DNA of 64,000 bases from VAZQ01 sp963744275 (GTDB lineage Bacteria; Pseudomonadota; Alphaproteobacteria; Rhizobiales; Xanthobacteraceae), in NCBI GenBank assembly GCA_963744275.1, contig CAVUSX010000021.1, positions 744,001 to 808,000 on the forward strand. The letters run 5' to 3'. How positions within the stretch are numbered: the first letter of the stretch is position 1; every line of letters starts with the position of its first letter. This document shows, in pieces, positions 51,657-60,082 of this stretch. The notes beneath the pieces were generated by a model. It searched no databases. It was given only the letters and a program-made list of their open reading frames with translations, and had not been told where the DNA came from. The translations under genes were made by a program, and so were the position numbers.

Positions 51657-52250
51657 ATGACGGGATTCGTCGATACGGTCGCCGGCATCGGGCACAATCA
51701 GCCCGATCCGATGGAGATGGAGAAGAAGAACCAGAAATGGGACCGCTGGGCCAAGAAGCGCACCTTCGTGCGCGCGCTCGAGGGCACCTACAGCCACCTC
51801 TACAAGACGCTGGTGGACGAGCCGCGGGTCTATTCCTCCTCCGACGTGGCCTGGAAGGGCGGGCCGCAGATGTACGGCAAGAGCGTCATCAGCCCGCAGG
51901 CCACCTCCATCATCCAGTCGATCGAGTCCCACATCGAGGCCTACGCGCCCAAGACCGGCGGCCAGAAGCACGGCCATCTCAACAGCGCGGTGTTCTACGT
52001 GCTCAAGGGGCACGGCTACGACGTGCACGACGGGCGGCGGATCGAATGGAAGGCCGGCGACGTGATGCTGGTCGAGAACGGTTGCGTGCATCAGCACTTC
52101 AACGACTCCGAGACCGAGGAATGCGTCCACCTCGTGTTCAAGGCAAAGCCGCTGTTCCTGTTCATGCATCTGTTGCTGCAGAAGATGGTGGAATGGCCGC
52201 CCGAGCGCGCGCCGGACGACAAGCCCTATTCGCCGCCGACCGATCTTTAA
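51657..52250 (+). CDS. Single-cupin protein A
   Basis: Cupin-fold protein of 197 aa. The start at 51657 (MTGFVDTVAGIGHNQPDPME) has AGGAGCCAGGA upstream. The first cupin motif is 'TGGQKHGHLNSAVFYVLKGH' with H-G-H but no canonical Glu, and the second is 'VMLVENGCVHQHFN', giving the third His. The last part ('FMHLLLQKMVEWPPERAPDD') is a C-terminal helix and Pro-rich end. It sits 22 bp before a second cupin gene, same strand. Both resemble halves of the bicupin at 39 kb. A dioxygenase or small-molecule binding role is possible; the ligand set is atypical. Confidence 0.78.
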   Translation: MTGFVDTVAGIGHNQPDPMEMEKKNQKWDRWAKKRTFVRALEGTYSHLYKTLVDEPRVYSSSDVAWKGGPQMYGKSVISPQATSIIQSIESHIEAYAPKTGGQKHGHLNSAVFYVLKGHGYDVHDGRRIEWKAGDVMLVENGCVHQHFNDSETEECVHLVFKAKPLFLFMHLLLQKMVEWPPERAPDDKPYSPPTDL

Positions 52251-52272
52251 GAGCCCGCAGGAGCAGCACCGC

Positions 52273-52812
52273 ATGAGCGCGATCGAAGACAAGAAGCACG
52301 CCCTGTCCGGCAACAAGACCTGCAACTGGCGGGCCGAGGAGATCCTGCGATCGGCCGAGTTCCGCAAGGAATACGCGACCCGGCCGAACGTGGTGGTGGC
52401 CGAGGACATGCCCTGGGAGCGCTCTCCCGACGGCCTGATCAAGCATCTGATCAATCACCGCATGAACACGCCCGAGCTCTGCGTCGAGGCCTATATGCTG
52501 TTCCTCAAGGACGGCGAGCGCTCCGGCAAGCACCGCCACATGTGGGAGGAGCTCACCTTCGTGGTGGAAGGCTCGGGCTACGACCTGCACTGGGACATGA
52601 AGTTCGATTGCCAGGACAAGTTCCTGTGGGAATGGGCGGAAGAGCCCAAGAAGTTCGAATGGAAGCAGGGCGACTACATCTACATCCCGCCCTTCACCAA
52701 CCATCAGCACTTCGCCAGCAAGGAAGCCCGGCTCATCGTCATGAGCAACCGCATGATCAAGGAGATGGGCTTCGACTGGCTGGATCAGCTGGAGAACGCC
52801 CCAGGCTTCTGA
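52273..52812 (+). CDS. Single-cupin protein B
   Basis: Cupin-fold protein of 179 aa beginning MSAIEDKKHALSGNKTCNWR. Its first motif, 'DGERSGKHRHMWEELTFVVE', has the full G-x5-H-x-H-x3-E pattern, and the second is 'YIYIPPFTNHQHFASKEAR', with the last His. All four metal ligands are therefore in place, so this is the cupin most likely to bind Fe or Mn catalytically. It follows cupin A by 22 bp; a heteromeric or sequential enzyme is plausible. It is followed 148 bp later by a Bug-type binding protein gene. Confidence 0.82.
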   Translation: MSAIEDKKHALSGNKTCNWRAEEILRSAEFRKEYATRPNVVVAEDMPWERSPDGLIKHLINHRMNTPELCVEAYMLFLKDGERSGKHRHMWEELTFVVEGSGYDLHWDMKFDCQDKFLWEWAEEPKKFEWKQGDYIYIPPFTNHQHFASKEARLIVMSNRMIKEMGFDWLDQLENAPGF

Positions 52813-52960
52813 CCGGCTCGGGTCGCGCGGCGGCGCCGCCGCTGCGGCGTTTTGCCATTGGGGCCGTGCTTGCGTTTGCCGCGTTCATGCAACGCAATGC
52901 CGCGCGGCCCGGGCTTGCTTTCAAGCCGGCGCCGCCCGGCGACCCGCAAGGAGACCCCAC

Positions 52961-54007
52961 ATGCAGAAGCTCGCGCACGGCGCCTCTCTGGCGGTTATCG
53001 GGCTCGCCGTCATCGGCCTCTTGGGCGCACAGGTTCCGGGCGCGCAGGCGCAGGACGCCGCCGCCTTCTTCAAGGGCCGCACCGTCAACATGGAGATCGG
53101 CTATAGCGCGGGCGGCGGCTATGACGTCTATGCGCGCACGATCGCGCGCTTCCTGGGCAAGCACATTCCGGGCGCCCCGACGGTGCTGCCCAAGAACATG
53201 CCGGGCGCCGGCAGCCTGCGGCTCGCCAATTGGCTCTACACCGCCGCCCCCAAGGACGGCACCGAGATCGGAACCATCGGGCGCGGCATCGCCTTCGATC
53301 CGATGCTCGGCAACAAGAACGCCCAATTCGATGCCGCCAAGTTCACCTGGCTCGGCAGCGCCACCGACGAGGTCAGCGTCTGCGTGGCCTGGCAGGGCTC
53401 CGGCATCACCACCTTCGACGACCTCTATTCCAAGCCGATGACCGTCGGCGGCACCGGCGGCGGCGCCGACACCGACGTGTTTCCGCAAATCCTCAACTCC
53501 GTGCTCGGCACCAAGATGAAGGTTATCGCCGGCTATCCGGGCGGCAACGACGTGAACCTCGCCATGGAGCGCGGCGAGGTGCAAGGCCGTTGCGGCTGGT
53601 CCTGGTCGAGCGTGCTGTCGACCCACAAGGACTGGATCGCGCAAAAGAAGATCGTGGTCCTGGTGCAGCTGGCGCTGTCCAAGCACCCGGACCTGCCCGA
53701 TGTTCCGCTGGTCACCGATCTCGCCAAGACCGACGAGCAGCGGCAGATCCTCAAGCTGATCTTCGCCCGCCAGGTGATGGGCCGGCCCTATCTGGCGCCG
53801 CCCGGCGTGCCCAAGGACCGCGCCGACACGCTGCGCCAGGCGTTCCTCGACACCATGCAGGACAAGGAGTTCCTGGCCGAGGCCGATACCGCGCAGCTGG
53901 AGATCAAGCCGGTGACCGGCCCCGACATCGAGAAGCTGGTCCATGAGGTCTACCAGACGCCGGCCGACATCGCCGCCAAGGCGGCGGCGGTGCTCAACCC
54001 GAAGTGA
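52961..54007 (+). CDS. Bug-type (TctC-like) substrate-binding protein 2
   Basis: Periplasmic Bug-family protein of 348 aa. The signal peptide ends near 'PGAQAQD'. Ligand loops are 'IGYSAGGGYDVYARTIARFL' and 'VLPKNMPGAGSLRLANWLYT', both in the family position. 'MTVGGTGGGADTDVFPQILN' and 'VIAGYPGGNDVNLAMERGEV' are further Bug landmarks. It is in the same orientation as the cupins and the following TPP enzyme, so the group probably forms one operon. No TctAB genes are nearby. It is distinct from the Bug protein at 49 kb, which faces the other way. Confidence 0.9.
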   Translation: MQKLAHGASLAVIGLAVIGLLGAQVPGAQAQDAAAFFKGRTVNMEIGYSAGGGYDVYARTIARFLGKHIPGAPTVLPKNMPGAGSLRLANWLYTAAPKDGTEIGTIGRGIAFDPMLGNKNAQFDAAKFTWLGSATDEVSVCVAWQGSGITTFDDLYSKPMTVGGTGGGADTDVFPQILNSVLGTKMKVIAGYPGGNDVNLAMERGEVQGRCGWSWSSVLSTHKDWIAQKKIVVLVQLALSKHPDLPDVPLVTDLAKTDEQRQILKLIFARQVMGRPYLAPPGVPKDRADTLRQAFLDTMQDKEFLAEADTAQLEIKPVTGPDIEKLVHEVYQTPADIAAKAAAVLNPK

Positions 54008-54016
54008 GCAAGATGT

Positions 54017-54093
54017 TGTAGGATGGGTTGAGCGTTTGCGAAACCCATCAACCGCGGCCGATGGGTTTCGCAAGAGGCTCAACCCATCCTACG
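54017..54093. repeat. Long intergenic palindrome, copy 2
   Basis: Near-identical to the repeat at 11051-11126; the left 33-nt arm is the same. It ends 1 bp before GAAGGGA, the ribosome site of the following TPP enzyme gene (start 54106), so a folded hairpin would sit right against the initiation region. Confidence 0.85.
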
Positions 54094-54105
54094 AAGGGAC
54101 GCTCG

Positions 54106-55890
54106 ATGCAGGAAACCACACCGTTGCCGGCGGGCCAGCCCGGCACCAACCAGAACTACCGTGGCTGGCAGTCCGACATCATCGTCGACCTGATCAAGCG
54201 CTACGGCTTTCCGGCCATCACGCTCAATCCGGGGGCGAGCTTCCGCGGCCTGCATGATTCGCTGGTCAACTACGGCGGCAACGAGCCGCCCATGATGCTG
54301 TGCCAGCACGAGGAGATCGCGGTGCAGATCGCCCACGGCTATGCCAAGGCCTCCGGCCAGCCGATGGCCGTGATCCTGCACAACCTGGTCGGGCTTTTGC
54401 ACGCCACCATGGCGATCTACTACGCCTATATCGACCGGGTGCCGATCTTCATCATCGGGGCGACCGGCCCGATGGACGAAGGCCGGCGGCGGCCGCACAT
54501 CGACTGGACCCATACGGCGCTGGTGCAGGGCAACGCCGTCCGCGACTACGTCAAATGGGACTATCAGCCGAGCTCGATCGACGGCGTGCCGGAATCATTC
54601 GCGCGCGCCTTTTCGATCATGACCACGCAGCCGCAGGGCCCGGTCTATATGTGCTACGACGCCGCCCTGCAGGAAGATCCGCTGACCCGCGAGATCCCGC
54701 TGCCGCCGCCCGGCGCGGTTAAGACCCCCTCCCCGATGGCGCCCGATCCGCGCGCCATCGCGGCGATCGCCGACAAGCTGCTCAAGGCCGAGCATCCGCT
54801 GCTGCTGGCCGAATATGTGGGCCGGCGGCCGGACGGATTCGCCCACATGGTCGAGCTCGCCGAGACCGCCGGCGCCGCGGTCTGGGACATCAACAATGCG
54901 CTGAATTTCCCCAACAAGCATCCGCTCTGTCTCAGCATGGACAAGGCCTCGCTCAGGCACACCGACCTGGTGCTCGGCCTCGATGTGCGCGACTGGGAAA
55001 AGCCGCTGACCGAGCTCAACAGCACCACGCGCACGCTCGAGACGCTGCTGCCGGCGGCGTGCGATTTCGCCGAGATCGGCTTCGGCGAGGTCGGCATCAG
55101 CAAGTGGTCCATGGACTATTGCCGCATGCAGCCGGTTTCGGTGCGGGCGCTGGGCGATACCGCGCTCGGCATCCCGCAGCTCACCCGCATCTGCAAGGAG
55201 CGGATCGCGGCCGACCCCGCCCTGGCGAGCCGCATCGCGGCCCGCAAGGTCAAAATCGGCCAGCGCCACGATCAGGTCTGGGCGAAATGGCAGGAGGAGG
55301 CGCACCAGAACTGGGATGCCTCACCGATCACCTTCTCGCGCCTTGCGCTCGAGATTTGGGACGTGATCAAGGACGAGGATTGGGTGCTGACCGCCAACAC
55401 CCTCAAGCAGCAGGTGCGCAAGCTGTGGGATTTCGACCGCCCCTATCGGCACCCGGGCGTCGAGCTCGGCACCGCCACCCAGATCGGCATCTCGCTCGGG
55501 GTCGCGCTCGCCCACAAGGCCGCCGGCCGCATCGTGGTGGATATCCAGCCCGACGGCGACCTGATGTTCGATGCCGGCGCGCTGTGGGTGGCGGCCAAAT
55601 ACCAGATTCCCATGCTGGTGGTGATGCACAACAACCGCGCCTATTACAACGACTGGGCGCACCAGATCCGCATGGCCAAGCTGCGCGGCACCGACGAGGC
55701 CAAGGCGCATATCGGCATGGACCTGTTCGGGCCGGAGCCGGATTTCGGCGCGCTCGCGCGCTCCATGGGCTGCTGGGGCGAAGGGCCGATCGATAATCCC
55801 AAGGACATGCGCCCGGCGCTCGAGCGCGCGCTGGCGGAGGTGAAGAAGGGGCGCCTCGCGCTGGTGGACACCATCACCCAGCACCGGTGA
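54106..55890 (+). CDS. Thiamine-diphosphate enzyme, acetolactate-synthase-like (copy 2)
   Basis: Second thiamine-diphosphate enzyme, 594 aa, same fold as the gene at 46.5 kb but clearly diverged. The catalytic Glu lies in 'MLCQHEEIAVQIAHGYAKAS'. The diphosphate-site motif is 'IQPDGDLMFDAGALWVAAKY' with the D-G-D variant, followed by 'VMHNNRAYYNDWAHQIRMAK'. The start at 54106 (MQETTPLPAGQPGTNQNYRG) has GAAGGGA just upstream; longer frames read through the palindrome. It follows the Bug-type gene by 98 bp, most of it the repeat. Substrate unknown; likely a 2-oxo acid. Confidence 0.87.
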   Translation: MQETTPLPAGQPGTNQNYRGWQSDIIVDLIKRYGFPAITLNPGASFRGLHDSLVNYGGNEPPMMLCQHEEIAVQIAHGYAKASGQPMAVILHNLVGLLHATMAIYYAYIDRVPIFIIGATGPMDEGRRRPHIDWTHTALVQGNAVRDYVKWDYQPSSIDGVPESFARAFSIMTTQPQGPVYMCYDAALQEDPLTREIPLPPPGAVKTPSPMAPDPRAIAAIADKLLKAEHPLLLAEYVGRRPDGFAHMVELAETAGAAVWDINNALNFPNKHPLCLSMDKASLRHTDLVLGLDVRDWEKPLTELNSTTRTLETLLPAACDFAEIGFGEVGISKWSMDYCRMQPVSVRALGDTALGIPQLTRICKERIAADPALASRIAARKVKIGQRHDQVWAKWQEEAHQNWDASPITFSRLALEIWDVIKDEDWVLTANTLKQQVRKLWDFDRPYRHPGVELGTATQIGISLGVALAHKAAGRIVVDIQPDGDLMFDAGALWVAAKYQIPMLVVMHNNRAYYNDWAHQIRMAKLRGTDEAKAHIGMDLFGPEPDFGALARSMGCWGEGPIDNPKDMRPALERALAEVKKGRLALVDTITQHR

Positions 55891-55908
55891 GGCGAGGCGT
55901 TTTCTTCT

Positions 55909-56002
55909 CGTCATCACCGGGCTTGTCCCGGTGATCCCGATCATTGGGCACTTCAGTGCCTTCCTAAGCGAGATCGCCGGGACAAGCCCGGCGATGACAG
56001 GG
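55909..56002. repeat. Intergenic inverted repeat after the TPP enzyme gene
   Basis: Arms TCATCACCGGGCTTGTCCCG (left) and GGGACAAGCCCGGCGATGA (right) are nearly complementary and separated by about 50 bp. The repeat lies between two convergent genes, and a small relative occurs at 59133-59157 with the same TCATCG/CGATGA ends. Confidence 0.7.
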
Positions 56003-56010
56003 AATTTTCG

Positions 56011-56322
56011 TCACTCCGTCTCGATCAGCACCCGGCCGTTCTCCACCACGGTCTTATAGGTCTTGACCGGGATCATGCAGGGCGGCGCGACCACGGCGCC
56101 GGTCTTGATGTTAAACTGGCCGTTGTGGAAATTGCACTCGACCACGTCGCACTCGATATAGCCCTCCGAGAGCGAGCCGGGCCCGTGCGTGCAGGCATCG
56201 TCGATCACATAGAACTCGCCCTCGACGTTGAACACCGCCAGCGTCAGGTCGCCGGCCTCGACCTTGAGGGCATTGCCGGGCGCGACATCCGCCGCATCGC
56301 AGAGATCAATCCGGTTCGCCAT
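56011..56322 (-). CDS. Rieske [2Fe-2S] ferredoxin
   Basis: Small soluble electron carrier, 103 aa, starting MANRIDLCDAADVAPGNALK. The Rieske cluster ligands are C44-x-H46 in 'DDACTHGPGSLSEG' and C63-x-x-H66 in 'VECNFHNGQFNIKTG'. Length and N terminus match ferredoxin components of aromatic-ring dioxygenases and related oxygenases. It is divergent from the small Rossmann-like protein and the ferredoxin reductase that follow on the other strand, which together suggest an electron chain to an oxygenase. No oxygenase large subunit is in the window. An earlier in-frame start adds 18 non-conserved residues. Confidence 0.9.
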   Translation of the reverse strand: MANRIDLCDAADVAPGNALKVEAGDLTLAVFNVEGEFYVIDDACTHGPGSLSEGYIECDVVECNFHNGQFNIKTGAVVAPPCMIPVKTYKTVVENGRVLIETE

Positions 56323-56480
56323 GACCAAGGTCTCCTTGCCAAACGTCCGATTTAGCCGAACAACAAGCGCAGTCAACCCGCGGCCGCCGCGATCGGGCGT
56401 TCAAGGGCGGGCCACCCGGGTCCCTGGCGCCCGGCCGCAGTCGGATATATGTGTTTGGCCTGACGATGGAGAAGAATGCC

Positions 56481-56993
56481 ATGCTGAGTGAAAGCGCCCG
56501 CATGACCACCGCCGAAGAGGCGCGGTTCCGGATCGACTACCCGAACTCCAAGGCCCGGGCCATCAAGGTCATCGCGCTGGACGAGCCGAGCGAGCGCGTG
56601 GTCAAGCGCCTGGCGCAGGGCAAATGGCAACGGGCCACCTTCCTGACGGCGTTCAAGTTCGATGGCGCGCCGCCCGGCGGCGCCGGCTGGTCCATGCAGG
56701 CCTGGCTCTCCGACCTCGCGGGCCGCACCAAGGACCTGGTCGACGAGGTGGCGTCCGCCGACCTGATGGTGATGGTGGCGAGCGCCGGCACCGGGGCGGA
56801 AGCCGCGGCCGTGATCGCGGAGGCCTGCGCGGTGCGCAAGGTGATGACCACGGCGCTCATCATCGACAGCAAATCGAAGTCGAACGAGGAGCTCTCCAGG
56901 ACGCTGGCCAGCCTGCGGCCCCATGCCTCCATGCTGGTGATCGCCCACGACGACGAATACATCGAGACCATGCTGTCCGCGTTGCGGGCGTGA
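56481..56993 (+). CDS. Small Rossmann/tubulin-like protein of unknown function
   Basis: Unassigned protein of 170 aa. The start at 56481 is favoured by GGAGAAG at normal spacing; two earlier in-frame starts exist. An alpha/beta core is clear: strand 'ARAIKVIALDEPS', helix, then 'SADLMVMVASAGTGAEAAAV' with a Gly-rich turn, a strand 'MTTALIID' and a last pair 'ASMLVIAHDDEYIETMLSAL'. The G-T-G-A-E-A-A region resembles the nucleotide-binding glycine loop of FtsZ/tubulin, but the protein is too short for FtsZ. Similar rhizobial proteins are sometimes labelled as hydroxymethyltransferases; nothing in the sequence supports that. It lies 25 bp before the ferredoxin reductase gene. Confidence 0.55.
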   Translation: MLSESARMTTAEEARFRIDYPNSKARAIKVIALDEPSERVVKRLAQGKWQRATFLTAFKFDGAPPGGAGWSMQAWLSDLAGRTKDLVDEVASADLMVMVASAGTGAEAAAVIAEACAVRKVMTTALIIDSKSKSNEELSRTLASLRPHASMLVIAHDDEYIETMLSALRA

Positions 56994-57018
56994 GGCGGGC
57001 CGCACGCGCGCGCGATCG

Positions 57019-58248
57019 ATGAGCACCGCCCGCAGGATCGTGATCGTCGGGGCCGGCCCGGCGGGCGTCGGCGCCGCGCTGGCGGCGCGGGCGCAGGACC
57101 CCGCCGCCGAGATCCTGCTCATCACCGACGAGCTGTGCGAACCCTATGAAAAGCCGCCGCTGTCGAAGGCGGTCCTGACCGGCAAGGCCATGCCGCACGA
57201 GGCCCCGATCGCGGGGCCGGGCGGGGTCGGCGGCCAGCGGATCGGGCTCAAGACCGGCACCCGCTGCGCCGCCATCGACCGCGCCGGCCGCGCCGTGGTG
57301 ACGGAGGAGGGCGAGCGCATTCCCTATGACGTGCTGGTATTGGCGACCGGCTCGATCAACCGGGTGCTGCCGCTGTTTCCCCCCGGCCAGCCCGGCATTC
57401 ACTACCTGCGCACCGAGCGCGAGGCGCTCGGGCTGCGCGAGCAGCTGCGGCGCAGCCGCTGCCTGCTGGTGGTCGGGGCCGGGCTGATCGGCCTCGAGGT
57501 GGCGGCCTCCGCGGCCGAGCTCGGCGTCAAGACCACGGTGCTCGAGGTGGCGCCGCGCATCCTGGCGCGCGTGTGCGATCCGGAAACCTCGGCCCTGGTG
57601 CAGGCGCACCACGCCGCCCACGGGGTCGAGATCCGGCTCGGCACGGCGATCTCGGCGGTGCGGACCTTGCCCGACAACCGCATCGCGATCGAAACGCAGG
57701 CGGGCGAAACCTTCAGTGCCGATCTGGTGGTGGTGGGAACCGGCGTCGTCCCGGATGATCGGCTGGCGCGGGCGGCCGGCCTCGACGTGCAGGACGGCAT
57801 CGTGGTGGACGACCATGGCTTCACCAGCGATCGGACCATCCTGGCGGCCGGCGATTGCACGCGTTTTGTCGGGCCGCGCGGGCCGGTGCGGCTGGAGAAC
57901 TGGCGCCATGCCCAGGAGCAGGGTGCGGTCGTGGGCCGCAACGCCGCCGGCGGGGACGCGGCCTACAATGTCACGCCCTCGTTCTGGTCCGAGCAGTACG
58001 ACCTCTACATCCAGGGCATGGGCTGGCCGCTGCCGCAGCCGAGCGCACAGGTGCGCCGGCAGATCGGCCCCAATGCCATGCTGCGCTTCGACCTCGATGG
58101 CGATCACCTCTGCTATGTCCTGGGCATCAATGCCCAGCGCGATATCGCAGCCGCACGCCGGCTGATCGAGCGCCGCGTGAGCGTCGATGCGGCCGCCCTC
58201 GCCGATCCCGGCAAGCCGCTCGCCGCCATGCTCAAGGCCAAGACATAG
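57019..58248 (+). CDS. NAD(P)H-dependent ferredoxin reductase, FAD type
   Basis: Flavoprotein reductase, 409 aa, passing electrons from NAD(P)H to a Rieske or 2Fe-2S ferredoxin. FAD motif: 'RIVIVGAGPAGVGAALAARA'. NAD motif: 'LLVVGAGLIGLEVAASAAEL'. The last FAD site is 'TILAAGDCTRFVGPRGPVRL', and 'WSEQYDLYIQGMGW' is a landmark of this reductase family. The neighbouring Rieske gene is its obvious partner. It is followed 28 bp later by a hydroxyisobutyrate-dehydrogenase-like gene on the same strand. Confidence 0.9.
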   Translation: MSTARRIVIVGAGPAGVGAALAARAQDPAAEILLITDELCEPYEKPPLSKAVLTGKAMPHEAPIAGPGGVGGQRIGLKTGTRCAAIDRAGRAVVTEEGERIPYDVLVLATGSINRVLPLFPPGQPGIHYLRTEREALGLREQLRRSRCLLVVGAGLIGLEVAASAAELGVKTTVLEVAPRILARVCDPETSALVQAHHAAHGVEIRLGTAISAVRTLPDNRIAIETQAGETFSADLVVVGTGVVPDDRLARAAGLDVQDGIVVDDHGFTSDRTILAAGDCTRFVGPRGPVRLENWRHAQEQGAVVGRNAAGGDAAYNVTPSFWSEQYDLYIQGMGWPLPQPSAQVRRQIGPNAMLRFDLDGDHLCYVLGINAQRDIAAARRLIERRVSVDAAALADPGKPLAAMLKAKT

Positions 58249-58276
58249 AACCAATCAAAGAAGCCCAGGGGAACAA

Positions 58277-59128
58277 ATGACCAACGCAACCAAAGAGCGG
58301 GTCGGCATCGTGGGGGTCGGGCGCATGGGGCTCGCCATGCTCAAGCACCTGGTCAAGCATGGCTACCAGGTCACGGCCTGCGATCTCGATGGAGCCCAAT
58401 TGGCCAAGGCGCGCGAGGCCGGCGCCGGCAGCGCGGATTCACCGGCCGCGCTGGCGCGAGCGGCCGACTTCGTCATTCTCGGGGTCGGCTATACGGACGA
58501 GGTCAACGCAGTGGTCCATGGCCAAGGGGGCCTGCTGGCGGCGCTCCCCAAGGGAGCCATCATCGCGATCTCCTCGACGGTGTCGCCCGCCACCGTGCAG
58601 GCGATCGATGCGGCCGCGCAACCCAAGGGCATCGGGGTGCTGGATGCTCCGATCTGCCGCGGCCGCTGGGCCGCGGACGAGGGCACATTGCTGGCCATGA
58701 TCGGCGGCAAGCCCGATGTGGTGGAGCGCGGACGGGCGGTCTACGGCTGCTTCTGCTCCGACTATGCGCATCTGGGCGAGGTCGGCCACGGACAGGTCGG
58801 CAAGACCATGAACAACCTGCTGCTGTGGATCAATTCGGTCGGATTGATCGAGGCCGGGCGGCTGGCGGAGACGACCGGCATCGATCTGGTCAAATTGCGC
58901 GACGCCCTGCAGATGAGCTCCGGCGCCTCGGCCGCCCTCAACGACTGGGACATGATCACCTTCACCTGGGCGCTCAAGGACATGCAGGTGGTGGCCGAGA
59001 TGACCGACAAAGCCGGCCTGTCGCTGCCGGTCACCGGCGCCGTCAAGGAGCTGGTCAAGGAGGCGCGCCGCATCAAGGCCGCCAACCCGCCGGACTGGAC
59101 GGGGAGCAAACAGGCGGGCAAGGCTTAG
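58277..59128 (+). CDS. 3-hydroxyisobutyrate-dehydrogenase-like NAD(P) oxidoreductase
   Basis: Dehydrogenase of the beta-hydroxyacid family, 283 aa. The dinucleotide motif is 'RVGIVGVGRMGLAMLKHLVK', the substrate-site segment is 'DAPICRGRWAADEGTLLAMI' (D-A-P-x-x-R/S-G), and the catalytic Lys is in 'GHGQVGKTMNNLLLWINSVG' (G-x-x-x-K-x-x-N-N). The start at 58277 has AGGGGAAC upstream. The Arg in place of the usual Ser of D-A-P-V-S-G suggests an unusual carboxylate substrate. It is co-oriented with the ferredoxin reductase gene. The end is followed by a short hairpin. Confidence 0.87.
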   Translation: MTNATKERVGIVGVGRMGLAMLKHLVKHGYQVTACDLDGAQLAKAREAGAGSADSPAALARAADFVILGVGYTDEVNAVVHGQGGLLAALPKGAIIAISSTVSPATVQAIDAAAQPKGIGVLDAPICRGRWAADEGTLLAMIGGKPDVVERGRAVYGCFCSDYAHLGEVGHGQVGKTMNNLLLWINSVGLIEAGRLAETTGIDLVKLRDALQMSSGASAALNDWDMITFTWALKDMQVVAEMTDKAGLSLPVTGAVKELVKEARRIKAANPPDWTGSKQAGKA

Positions 59129-59132
59129 CTGA

Positions 59133-59157
59133 TTGTCATCGAGCCCGGCGATGACAA
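59133..59157. terminator. Hairpin between convergent genes
   Basis: Perfect 9-bp stem TTGTCATCG / CGATGACAA with a 7-nt loop, 4 bp after the dehydrogenase stop and 20 bp before the convergent SDR end. The position suits a shared terminator, though there is no T-tract. Its ends match the repeat at 55909. Confidence 0.5.
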
Positions 59158-59176
59158 ATCTACCTAGCGCCGCCCC

Positions 59177-59926
59177 CTACGACGTATGATCCATCGCCAT
59201 GGTGCCGCCGTCGACGAACAGATTTTCGCCGATGATGAAGGAGGAATCGTCGCTCGCCAGGAACAGGATCGCCTGGGCGGCCTCCTGCGGCTGGCCGGGG
59301 CGCTTGAGCATGTTCTCGACCGGGCGGGTGGGATCGAACTCCTCGCGGCCGACCGGCGAGCCGATCTTGTTGGGCACGATGGCGTTGACGCGGATGTTGT
59401 AGGGCGCGAGCTGCACCGCCAGCGCCCGGGTGAAATTCGCGATCGCCCCCTTGGCGGCCGAGTACGCGATGGCGCGGCGGCGGCCCTGCCAGCCCGAGGT
59501 CGAGCCGACATTCACGATGTTGCCGCCGGCGCCTTGGGCGATCATCTGCTGCGCCACCTGCTTGGACATCAGGAACTGGCTCTTGAGGGTCACGTTCATG
59601 ACCCGGTCCCACTCCTCCTCGGTTATCTCCAGGATCGATTTGTTGTCGGAGACCGCCACATTGTTGACCAGGATGTCGATGCGGCCGAAGCGCTCCACCA
59701 CCGCCTTGACCAGCGCCGCCACCTCGCTCGCCTTGGAGACATCGGCGACGAACGCCGCGGCGGTGCCGCCGGCGCTGGTGACGGCCGCGGCGGTGCGCTC
59801 GGCGCGCGGCCGGTCCAGATCCACCACCGCGACCTTGGCGCCCTCGGCGGCGAACAGCTGAGCGACCGTTTCGCCGATATTGCGGCCGGCCCCGGTCACG
59901 ACCGCGACCCTGTCTTTAAGCTTCAT
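59177..59926 (-). CDS. Short-chain dehydrogenase/reductase (SDR)
   Basis: Classical SDR of 249 aa. The NAD(P) motif is 'RVAVVTGAGRNIGETVAQLF' (T-G-x3-G-x-G variant T-G-A-G-R-N-I-G), 'LVNNVAVSDN' replaces N-N-A-G, the catalytic Ser is in 'NVGSTSGWQGRRR', and the Y-x-x-x-K pair is 'AYSAAKGAIANFTRALAVQL'. All catalytic residues are in place. The conserved Asp after beta strand two ('VAVVDLDRPR') indicates NAD preference. It converges with the dehydrogenase gene. Substrate unknown. Confidence 0.9.
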   Translation of the reverse strand: MKLKDRVAVVTGAGRNIGETVAQLFAAEGAKVAVVDLDRPRAERTAAAVTSAGGTAAAFVADVSKASEVAALVKAVVERFGRIDILVNNVAVSDNKSILEITEEEWDRVMNVTLKSQFLMSKQVAQQMIAQGAGGNIVNVGSTSGWQGRRRAIAYSAAKGAIANFTRALAVQLAPYNIRVNAIVPNKIGSPVGREEFDPTRPVENMLKRPGQPQEAAQAILFLASDDSSFIIGENLFVDGGTMAMDHTS

Positions 59927-60082
59927 GCTCGATCTTCCCCGACATTGCGGTGCGGCCCCTGACCGGCGCGCACCGGCCTGCTTACATGGGGGGACGGCCT
60001 ACGGCAACGCCACCGGCGCCGCTCTCGCGAAGCCCGGCCCGGCATGTTAGGAAGACGCCCTGGAAACAAGCCAATCAAGCTC

